A stretch of DNA of 64,000 nucleotides from Gemmatimonadaceae bacterium. Lineage in GTDB: Bacteria > Gemmatimonadota > Gemmatimonadetes > Gemmatimonadales > Gemmatimonadaceae. Below, piece after piece: positions 35,643-42,087 of the stretch. Position 1 is the stretch's first letter. Every line of letters starts with the position of its first letter. The translations under genes were made by a program, and so were the position numbers. The notes beneath the pieces were generated by a model that saw nothing but the letters and a program-made list of their open reading frames with translations, made no database searches and was not told the origin of the DNA. The stretch is from positions 31,021-95,020 of the forward strand of contig JAUQWM010000020.1 in assembly GCA_030835125.1 (NCBI GenBank), written 5' to 3'.

Positions 35643-36467
35643 GTGAGGGTACCCTCCAGTCGGTGGACTCCGGTGCGCCTCCATGCCGTTCTCCTGGCGC
35701 TCCTGCCAGTTGTCCCGATGCAGGTCGCACCGGACTCCGGGTGCGGCACATCGCAGCCGGTCGCGCTGCGACTCGACCTGAACGTCCCGTCCTTCCAGCT
35801 CGACGCCTACGAGGACGGCGTCCGGATCCGCCGGTACCGGGTGGCGGTCGGGATGCGTGGCTATCGGACCCCGCGCGACACGTTCGCGATCACGTCGATC
35901 GAGTGGAATCCGTGGTGGATCCCGCCAGCCAGCGAGTGGGCGCGCGACGAGAAGGTGACGCCGCCCGGGCCCATGAATCCGATGGGCCGCGTGAAGCTCT
36001 ACTTCCTGCCGCTGTACTTCCTTCACGGCACGCCGCATGAGTCGTCGCTGGGCAAGGCTGCCTCGCATGGCTGTGTTCGCATGGCGAACGCCGATGCGAT
36101 GGCGCTCGCCCGGCTCGTGCATGCCGCCGGCACACCCGGCGTCGACTCTGTGGTCCTTGATTCGCTGGTTGCGGACACCACGCTCACGCGACTGATCCAG
36201 CTCGATGTCCCTGTCCCACTCGTGGTCCGGTACGAGGTCGCCGAGGTCGACAGCGACTCACTCGTCCTCCATCGTGACGTCTACGGCCTCGAGCGACGCA
36301 GCGAGCGGGAGCGCGCGATCGATGCCCTGGTCCGGCATGGAATCGCGAGGGACGCCCTGGACGTGGAGCGACTCGTCGGCAGGCTGCGCGCCACATCGCG
36401 GCGCCCGCTGAGGATTGCCGTCAGCGAGCTGCTGCTCACGCTCCCGCCTCGGCCTCCGGACCCCTGA
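35643..36467 (+). CDS. L,D-transpeptidase (YkuD) family protein
   Basis: This 274-residue exported protein has an N-terminal hydrophobic signal (HAVLLALLPVVP) and a YkuD domain with HGTPHESSLGKAASHGCVRM, the catalytic His and Cys motif of L,D-transpeptidases. Such enzymes form 3-3 cross-links in peptidoglycan or attach lipoproteins, and are often stress-induced. After the YkuD domain (about residues 45-165) lies an extra C-terminal region of about 100 residues without recognised domain. The GTG at 35643 is the track start; a GTG at 35673 is also possible. The start overlaps the palindrome GAGGGTACCCTC. It is divergent from ppsA. Confidence 0.88.
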   Translation: MRVPSSRWTPVRLHAVLLALLPVVPMQVAPDSGCGTSQPVALRLDLNVPSFQLDAYEDGVRIRRYRVAVGMRGYRTPRDTFAITSIEWNPWWIPPASEWARDEKVTPPGPMNPMGRVKLYFLPLYFLHGTPHESSLGKAASHGCVRMANADAMALARLVHAAGTPGVDSVVLDSLVADTTLTRLIQLDVPVPLVVRYEVAEVDSDSLVLHRDVYGLERRSERERAIDALVRHGIARDALDVERLVGRLRATSRRPLRIAVSELLLTLPPRPPDP

Positions 36468-36469
36468 CC

Positions 36470-37459
36470 CTACCGCATCCCGCGCGTCAGTCGCTCATAC
36501 TCGTCAGGCGGCGGGGGCGGCGAGACGAGGACGGGACACGGAGCGCTGTGCAGTAAGCCCGCCGCCACACTGCCGACGAAGAACCGCTCCACCGGACCGT
36601 GGCCATGGGTGCCGACGGCGATGAGGTCGGCCTTCATGGCCTCCGCGATCGACAGGACCCCACTCACCGGACCACCCTCGATCGTCCTGGTGTCGATGGT
36701 AACGCCCGCTGGCGCGTGGGGCGCAAGCTGCGCCACTACCCGGGTGAAGAACTGCGCGACGTCTCCACTGACCAGCGCGCCCGATGGATCGAGCGCGGTG
36801 TGACTGTAGTACAGCGGCATCGGGCAATGCACCAGGAGCAGGCGCGCACCATCCGCCGCGAGTAGCAGGGCGGCCTGCGCCGCGCGAATACTCGCCGGAC
36901 TGAAATCGATTGGCGCCAGGATCGCCGCTGGCAGCGCCGGGAAGGACGGTGCGACCGAAAGCACCGGGCAGCCCGACTGCGCCACGACCTGCAGGGCGCG
37001 AACCCCCGTCACCACGTGGCGCAGTCCACGCCGCGGCGCGGCATCGACGACGACGACCGTGGCGTTGGCGTCCCGCGCGGCGCGTGGAATCTCACGTCCC
37101 GGCGAACCGATGCGGATGTCCAGCGTCCATTTGGCATCCACGCCGAGGGCATCACGCAGGCGTTGGGTTACCATTGTCGATGCCTTCTCCAGGACGCCGG
37201 TTGGCGCGGACGTCGGGAGCGCGGGGAGGACGTCGGGTGGAGTGCCGGTCGCCGGCACCGCTTCGACGACCGTCACGACACGCAGGTCGCGTCCCAGGTG
37301 CGCCGCCAGCAACTGCGCCGCGCCGATGGCCGCGGACGTCGCTTCCCCGCCGTGGATCGCGAGCAGGACCGGACCCCGCAGGACCGGGTTGGCGGTCGGC
37401 CCTGGCGGCGGGGCCGCACGACCTTCGGGACTCGTGTCCATTCGCGTGTCGGTCATCAT
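36470..37459 (-). CDS. Universal stress protein with two UspA domains
   Basis: This 329-residue protein contains two tandem UspA folds. The first has LLAIHGGEATSAAIGAAQLLAAHLG and ends near the EIPRAARDANATVVVVDA strand. The second has AAILAPIDFSPASIRAAQAAL and ends in VGTHGHGPVERFFVGSVAAG, the ATP-binding G-2x-G-9x-G-type motif. GGAGGAGCGC precedes the ATG at 37459. Tandem USPs bind ATP or other ligands and accompany growth arrest or hypoxia responses in several bacteria. Its ATG overlaps the stop of the HhH gene as ATGA, so both are co-translated. Confidence 0.93.
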   Translation of the reverse strand: MMTDTRMDTSPEGRAAPPPGPTANPVLRGPVLLAIHGGEATSAAIGAAQLLAAHLGRDLRVVTVVEAVPATGTPPDVLPALPTSAPTGVLEKASTMVTQRLRDALGVDAKWTLDIRIGSPGREIPRAARDANATVVVVDAAPRRGLRHVVTGVRALQVVAQSGCPVLSVAPSFPALPAAILAPIDFSPASIRAAQAALLLAADGARLLLVHCPMPLYYSHTALDPSGALVSGDVAQFFTRVVAQLAPHAPAGVTIDTRTIEGGPVSGVLSIAEAMKADLIAVGTHGHGPVERFFVGSVAAGLLHSAPCPVLVSPPPPPDEYERLTRGMR

Positions 37460-38337
37460 GCGCTCCTCCGTCGGTGAACCCCATACCACGACTCACACTC
37501 CAGTTCACGGCCCTTTACGATCCGCTTTCCCTCGAGCGGGCCGCTGGTCGCCGTGACCACCGTGTGCTGGCGCTCGCCATGCTTCCCGTTGAAGTACAGC
37601 ACCACCCAGTCACGCGTCCGGCCAAGCTCGTGCGCACGCGCCGTATTGGAAAAGAGCACGGTGTAATGGCGCGGACCACGCCATGCGTGCATCACCGGAA
37701 GCCACGCCTTGCGTCCCGGGTTGAAGCGGCGCGGCGCGATCATCGGGAGCCTCCCGGCCGCGCACGCCTCGCGATACTCGCGATCGACGTCCAGCACCTC
37801 ACCGACCATCGGCAGGGCATCATCATCCAGGGCAGGACGCGCCCGGCGTCGCCCGAGGCGTGCCGCGAGCGCATCCCGCACGCCAGCGAGCCGCTTCTCG
37901 CCGAACCCCGGTATGCGCGCCAACCTTCCGTCATGGGCAGCCGCCTCGAGCTCCTCGAGTGTGCCGATGTCAAGCGCCTCGTGGACCCGTTCGGCAAGCC
38001 GGCGCCCGATCCCCGGCACCGACGAGAGCACCACGATGGGATCGCTCTCGCCACGAAGCCGATCGACCATGGGCAGTCGGCCCGTGGTGACGATGAGGCT
38101 GATCGCCCGCGCGAGCGCCGAGCCAATACCAGGCAGTCGGTCGAGTCCGTCGAGTCCCTCCTCGTGGAGAAGCTCGAGCACGTTCCTCGGCAACTGGCGG
38201 ATCGTCGTGGCGGCATTCCGGTATGACTGGACGCGGAACGGATTTGCCTCCTGTGACTCCAGCAGCTGCGCCGCCTCCTCCAGGCGGTCGGCGACCTGCC
38301 TGTTCATGGGCGGAGTGGCAATCGGGGAGACTGGCAT
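37456..38337 (-). CDS. Helix-hairpin-helix protein related to the PolX N terminus, with an unassigned C-terminal domain
   Basis: The first about 190 residues resemble the HhH region of PolX at 14388: FRVQSYRNAATTIRQLP, then LPGIGSALARAI, VPGIGRRLAERVHEAL and IPGFGEKRLAGVRDAL, giving several HhH DNA-contact hairpins. No polymerase palm or PHP domain follows. Instead there is a domain of about 100 residues (RKAWLPVMHAWRGPRHYTVLFSN, DWVVLYFNGKHGERQHTVVTA) that I do not recognise. The start may be 38337 or the ATG at 38307. The gene is translationally coupled to the universal stress protein gene. DNA binding is probable; any activity is unknown. Confidence 0.82.
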   Translation of the reverse strand: MPVSPIATPPMNRQVADRLEEAAQLLESQEANPFRVQSYRNAATTIRQLPRNVLELLHEEGLDGLDRLPGIGSALARAISLIVTTGRLPMVDRLRGESDPIVVLSSVPGIGRRLAERVHEALDIGTLEELEAAAHDGRLARIPGFGEKRLAGVRDALAARLGRRRARPALDDDALPMVGEVLDVDREYREACAAGRLPMIAPRRFNPGRKAWLPVMHAWRGPRHYTVLFSNTARAHELGRTRDWVVLYFNGKHGERQHTVVTATSGPLEGKRIVKGRELECESWYGVHRRRSA

Positions 38338-38509
38338 CCTGCGTCAACGATACGTGAAAGCCGGACCGGGTCAGTCGGCAAGTACCCCTCCTGCATGTGG
38401 GTTATCCCGTAGTGGCGAAGTCCCCTACACAGGATCGGGAACTGCCCTGCTGACTTGCCCGGCCGACTGTCGCGATGTTTTCCAATCGTACCTCCAGCCT
38501 GGGGGCCAC

Positions 38510-38812
38510 ATGCACGTCGCCGGCACCGCTGAACGGGCCCGCGCGCTCGCCGATGTGAAGGCCGGTGAGCGAGTCGAGGTCGTTGACATCGTGTTCGAGA
38601 CGATCCGCGAACTCTGTCCCACGCTCGGCATCCACCTCGGCGACGTCCTTCACTGCCAGCGACGCACGGCGCGCGACATGCTGCTGCTGCGTGGCGACGG
38701 CGGCCAGGTGACGGTGGACCGTTTCTACGCCTCGTTCGTGGAAATCAGGACGGTGGATCAGTCGAGGCTGGCACCCCTGTCGGGCCGCGCCAGGCCTGTC
38801 GTTCCCTCCTGA
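38510..38812 (+). CDS. Small FeoA-like beta-barrel protein
   Basis: This 100-residue protein starts at ATG 38510, preceded by GGGGG; the track start at 37709 is antisense to the HhH gene and is rejected. The pattern LADVKAGERVEVVDIVFETIRELC, then LGIHLGDVLHCQRR and GGQVTVDRFYASFVEI resembles an FeoA/SH3-like fold (G..v.I ... LGi..G). There is no feoB nearby, so iron transport is not implied, and FeoA-like folds also occur as regulators. I regard the family call as tentative. It lies between the HhH and baeRF genes in the stress island. Confidence 0.55.
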   Translation: MHVAGTAERARALADVKAGERVEVVDIVFETIRELCPTLGIHLGDVLHCQRRTARDMLLLRGDGGQVTVDRFYASFVEIRTVDQSRLAPLSGRARPVVPS

Positions 38813-38975
38813 CGTTTTCGCAACTCCACACGCTGCCGGGCGCGAGTTCAGGACGTGCCGCCACGGAGGCGCGTGTTTGCGGGCTTTCCCCGACAATCAG
38901 GGTGAGGAGGGCCGACTCACCGGTTGAGCGGTATCACCGAGTGTCCATGCAGGAACACACGGGAGGATCGCCGAA

Positions 38976-40091
38976 ATGCTGAACCACACGGAACTCGTGA
39001 CCCTGGAGCAATCACTCCGGGACGTGACCGTCCTTAGCGTCTACGTGAATGGTGAGATCGCCGATGTCGCCGCCCGCGGAAAGTGGCGAACGGAATTGCG
39101 GAATGCGCTCGACGCAATCGAGACCTCGCTCGCCGGGGCGTCGCATTCCGAACGGGAGTCGTTCGCGGCGACGCGCCGCCGGGTCCTGGAGGCCGTGGAC
39201 AGTTATGCGCCCGGCCAGGACGCCCCGGGATGGATGGGGTTCTTCACCGCCGACGCGGTGCACCACGCGGGCGTCGTGCCGGTGGCGGTGCCGACCATGG
39301 CGGCATGGGCGATCGGCGCGAACGTCGCGCCATGCCTGCGGGTGCTCAAGGAATCGCGCCCGGTGCTGGTGGTCGTGGCCGACAGCAGCGTCGTGCGCAT
39401 GTATCGTTATGCAGATCGCTCCATCGCCCTTGTCGACACGCTGGAACGCGAGGCACACGTGGATACGCCGTACCACATGGGGCGTCCCTCCCCCCAGGGC
39501 TTCAGCACCGGCACGCGCGGCCGTACGGGCGCGGACGCCGCACAGCGGGAGCTGCGGAAGGCGACCGATTCACTTCTTGCCGAGGCCGGGAGTCACGTCG
39601 AGAAGCTCGCGAGCGACGAAGCCTGGGTGGTGGTCGGGGGGATTGACGTCGTGGCGACCGCGCTGCGCGGGCGGTTGTCGCCACCGGTGGCGGCCCGGTC
39701 GATACTCTCGCCGCTGGACGTCCACGCGACGGAGCCGCAGCTCGCCGAGGCGGCGAGGGACGCGGCGTCCCGGCTTCGGGCGCAGCAGGACCTGGACCGC
39801 GTCGAGCAGGTGATCGCGGCCACGGCCCAGCGCGGTCCGGGCGCCGTCGGACTCGAGGATACCGGGCGTGCATTGCTGAACAGCCAGGTGCGCGACCTGT
39901 ACGTGACGTCAGCGTTCCTCCGGGATCATTCGCCGGAGGCAGAGTCGACGATCCGGCGGGCGTTCGACGAAGGGGCGCTCGTTGAGCATGTCTCCGGCGA
40001 CGCCGCGCAGAAGCTCGACACGGTCGGCGGGATCAGTGCCCGCCTTCGCTTCGTGCTTTCGGACGCCAGCGCAGTTTCCGGTACCGTGTAG
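38976..40091 (+). CDS. Bacterial eRF1-like (baeRF / Vms1-related) protein, putative ribosome-rescue hydrolase
   Basis: This 371-residue protein follows the three-part layout of bacterial archaeo-eukaryotic release-factor homologues. It has an N-terminal domain (VTVLSVYVNG, then WMGFFTADAVHHAG), a central RNase-H-like domain (PVLVVVADSSVVRMYRYAD, with VDTLEREAHVDTPYHMG following) and a C-terminal alpha-beta domain (DLYVTSAFLRDH, FDEGALVEHVSGDAAQKLDTVGGISARLRF). Comparative work on baeRF proteins proposes peptide release or ribosome rescue under stress. A GGGAGGATCGCCGAA leader supports the start at 38976. Its neighbours include HPF in the same island and a CBS-domain gene 110 bp downstream. 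Confidence 0.75.
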   Translation: MLNHTELVTLEQSLRDVTVLSVYVNGEIADVAARGKWRTELRNALDAIETSLAGASHSERESFAATRRRVLEAVDSYAPGQDAPGWMGFFTADAVHHAGVVPVAVPTMAAWAIGANVAPCLRVLKESRPVLVVVADSSVVRMYRYADRSIALVDTLEREAHVDTPYHMGRPSPQGFSTGTRGRTGADAAQRELRKATDSLLAEAGSHVEKLASDEAWVVVGGIDVVATALRGRLSPPVAARSILSPLDVHATEPQLAEAARDAASRLRAQQDLDRVEQVIAATAQRGPGAVGLEDTGRALLNSQVRDLYVTSAFLRDHSPEAESTIRRAFDEGALVEHVSGDAAQKLDTVGGISARLRFVLSDASAVSGTV

Positions 40092-40201
40092 GGGACCGCC
40101 TCGCCCCGCGGGCCGGATCTGCTGACTACGGCGATCCGTCCCGGTGGCGAGGATGCAGGTACGCCGCCTCGATGTCCGAGGCGGCAGCCATGGAGGCCAC
40201 G

Positions 40202-40804
40202 ATGCTACGCCTTGCGGACATCATGTCGACGGAAGTGGTGACGGTGTCCCCCGACCTTGGGCTGCGCGATGCGATGGACCTGTTCGTCGCGGAACACATT
40301 TCCGGCGCGCCGGTGGTTTCCGGGCACCAGGTCCTCGGCGTCGTCTCGACCACCGACCTTCTTGCCTTTGCCGCCGGCTTGCCGGAGGCTCCGCCGTTGC
40401 GCGAGCCGCCATCCGACATGGGTGAACGGGAAACCGATGGCGAGGACGACTTCAACGAGGCCCAGGCCGCGTTCTTCACCGAGATGTGGGAGGACGCCGG
40501 CGCCGATGTCGTCGAGCGGGCCGCCAGCCCGGGATCCCCCGAGTGGAACGTGCTCGCGGAGCATACCGTGAGTGAGGCCATGACCTCGTCACTCTGCAGC
40601 CTGCCGCCGGAAACGGCGGTGCCCATGGCGGCGGAGTACATGAAGGAACGGGGAGTGCACCGCGTGCTGGTGATGGACAAGGAGCGACTGTTAGGCATCG
40701 TCACCACCTCGGACATCTCCGGGGCCGTGGCCGAGCACAAGCTCACGGAGCGGCGGTTCGTCTTCGGGAAGCCGCAGGTCCGGGCAGACGGTTCGCACTG
40801 GTAG
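40202..40804 (+). CDS. CBS-domain protein with acidic linker
   Basis: This 200-residue protein has a first CBS repeat (LADIMSTEVVTVSPDLGLRDAM, HQVLGVVSTTDLLAFA) and an acidic linker of about 60 residues (GERETDGEDDFNEAQAAFF). A second CBS repeat follows (VSEAMTSSLCSLPPETAVPMAA, GVHRVLVMDKERLLGIVTTSDI). The start at 40202 is supported by GGAGG 5 bp upstream; the longer track start at 40172 is less likely. It probably senses adenine nucleotides. The gene is the third CBS pair in the island and carries one GTTAGGC site. Confidence 0.9.
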   Translation: MLRLADIMSTEVVTVSPDLGLRDAMDLFVAEHISGAPVVSGHQVLGVVSTTDLLAFAAGLPEAPPLREPPSDMGERETDGEDDFNEAQAAFFTEMWEDAGADVVERAASPGSPEWNVLAEHTVSEAMTSSLCSLPPETAVPMAAEYMKERGVHRVLVMDKERLLGIVTTSDISGAVAEHKLTERRFVFGKPQVRADGSHW

Positions 40805-40824
40805 TGCCCGGGCGACGGACGTGA

Positions 40825-40861
40825 CCGGGGGGAGAGGGCGGGCCTGCCCCTCTCCCCCCGG
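40825..40861. terminator. Strong GC-rich bidirectional terminator hairpin
   Basis: A 13-bp perfect stem (CCGGGGGGAGAGG with CCTCTCCCCCCGG) lies in the 71-bp gap between the convergent CBS and YceI genes, 20 bp after the CBS stop. It is followed by only three T on the + strand after CG. Position and stem length make termination in both directions likely. Confidence 0.7.
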
Positions 40862-40875
40862 CGTTTCACGACCCG

Positions 40876-41439
40876 TTACTGCTTGACGACCTCCGTCTCG
40901 ATCGTGATGCGGACGTCGTCGCCGACGAGCACCCCGCCGGTCTCGAGCGCCACGTTCCACTCCAGCCCGAAGTCCTTCCGGCTGATCTTCGTGGTGGCCG
41001 TGAACCCGATGCGCTGGTTGCCCCAGGGATCGGTGGCCTGGCCCTCGGTCGTGACATCGAGCGTCACCGGCCGCGTCGTGCCGCGGATCGTCAGCTCGCC
41101 GTGCAGCTTGAATCGGGTGTCGATGTTTCCGTCGATTCGCGTTCCGCGGAATTCCATCACCGGGTGCTGCTCGGCCATGAAGAAGTCGGCGGAACGGAGA
41201 TGGTCATCGCGCTTCTCGTCCCCGGTGGTGATGCTCGCGACCTGAATCGTCGCGCTGATGTCGGGGGTCGCGCTGGCCGGATCGAGACGCACGGTGGCGG
41301 CGACATCGCGGAACCGGCCCTTCACCGTCGAGATCATGAGGTGCTTCACGGCGAAGCCGACCTGGGTGTGGGACTGGTCGAGGCTCCACGTTCCGGTAGT
41401 CGGGATGGCGGTTTCTGTGGTAGTGGATGTGGCGGTCAT
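40876..41439 (-). CDS. YceI-family protein
   Basis: This 187-residue protein has the YceI lipocalin-like barrel: WSLDQSHTQVGFAVKHLMISTVKGRF, then RDDHLRSADFFMAEQHPVMEF and LTIRGTTRPVTLDV. Family members bind polyisoprenoids or similar hydrophobic ligands and are induced by base, stress or ligand. The start at 41439 is supported by GAGAAGGA upstream and gives a protein without a signal peptide, so it is predicted to be cytoplasmic; the track start at 41523 lies in the AT-rich regulatory region. The MarR gene lies 98 bp upstream on the same strand, and inverted repeats between them suggest MarR control. Confidence 0.92.
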   Translation of the reverse strand: MTATSTTTETAIPTTGTWSLDQSHTQVGFAVKHLMISTVKGRFRDVAATVRLDPASATPDISATIQVASITTGDEKRDDHLRSADFFMAEQHPVMEFRGTRIDGNIDTRFKLHGELTIRGTTRPVTLDVTTEGQATDPWGNQRIGFTATTKISRKDFGLEWNVALETGGVLVGDDVRITIETEVVKQ

Positions 41440-41489
41440 GTTCCTTCTCCATTGAGTGAAAACCTGTGGTGCAGTCACAGATTTTATAG

Positions 41490-41520
41490 AACTGCATACT
41501 ACATAGCTGTAGTGTATGCC
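41490..41520. promoter_or_regulatory. Inverted repeat in the MarR-YceI gap, candidate MarR operator
   Basis: ACTACA-TAGC-TGTAGT is a perfect 6-bp inverted repeat inside a longer imperfect one (GCATACTACA ... TGTAGTGTATGC). It lies upstream of YceI in a distinctly AT-rich stretch. On the minus strand a TATAAA-like -10 element follows, so a bound repressor would cover the YceI promoter. Confidence 0.55.
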
Positions 41521-41537
41521 CAAAAAAACACCGCTGC

Positions 41538-41966
41538 CTACCGAAGCGCCGTCAGGGCTTGCTCGATATGAGCGGCGTCAAAGCCTGACAGGACATTAGT
41601 TACGTCCTCCTGGACCTTCGACAGTGCCGCCGCCCCGGAGAGCTGACGCTCCCTTCCTGCGTCGGTGATGAGGGCACGAATGCTCCGCCTGTCGGCGGGA
41701 TCCGGCTCCCGTCGGACCAGACCATCCGACTCGAGTCGGTCGACGAGCTGTGTGATGTTCGATCGAACGCAAGCCAGCCGCTGTGCCAGTTCTCCCAGGG
41801 TCAATGCGGCCGGCGCCTCCACCAGCGTGTTCAGGACGTTGAGCTTCGCCAGCGACAACCCCAGTGGCTCAAGCGATCCCTCGATCCGGTCTTCAATGGC
41901 GTGCGCCGCACCGAGAAGGCTGAAGGTGAGATCCGAGGTGAGCCCCGCTCCGTCCGATTGATTCAT
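41538..41966 (-). CDS. MarR-family transcriptional regulator
   Basis: This 142-residue regulator has the winged-helix core of MarR proteins: SLAKLNVLNTLVEAPAALTLGELAQRL, VRSNITQLVDRLESDGLVRREPDPADRRSIRALITDAGRE, with flanking dimerisation helices. The start at 41966 (MNQSDG) is preferred to 41993. It is encoded directly upstream of yceI in the same orientation, and both genes have inverted repeats at their 5' ends, so autoregulation and control of yceI are likely. The inducer is unknown. Confidence 0.92.
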   Translation of the reverse strand: MNQSDGAGLTSDLTFSLLGAAHAIEDRIEGSLEPLGLSLAKLNVLNTLVEAPAALTLGELAQRLACVRSNITQLVDRLESDGLVRREPDPADRRSIRALITDAGRERQLSGAAALSKVQEDVTNVLSGFDAAHIEQALTALR

Positions 41967-41969
41967 GCC

Positions 41970-41980
41970 TGTATAATACA
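41970..41980. promoter_or_regulatory. Palindrome TGTATAATACA at the MarR start, candidate autoregulatory site
   Basis: An 11-bp perfect palindrome lies 3 bp upstream of the MarR ATG. It shares the GTAT/ATAC and ATGCC elements of the repeat upstream of yceI, in an AT-rich pocket unlike the surrounding sequence. Confidence 0.5.
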
Positions 41981-42087
41981 TGCCGACCGGCAAATGTCAA
42001 GACGGGCTCAACTAGTAGGCCTCAGCTGCTTGTGTTGATTCGGTTTGGGCTGCAACCTCACCGGCTTCAACCACCCCTGATCCATCC

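Noticed and set aside
38510-38812. Ferrous iron transport operon
   Set aside because: The protein is only FeoA-like and no feoB is adjacent.
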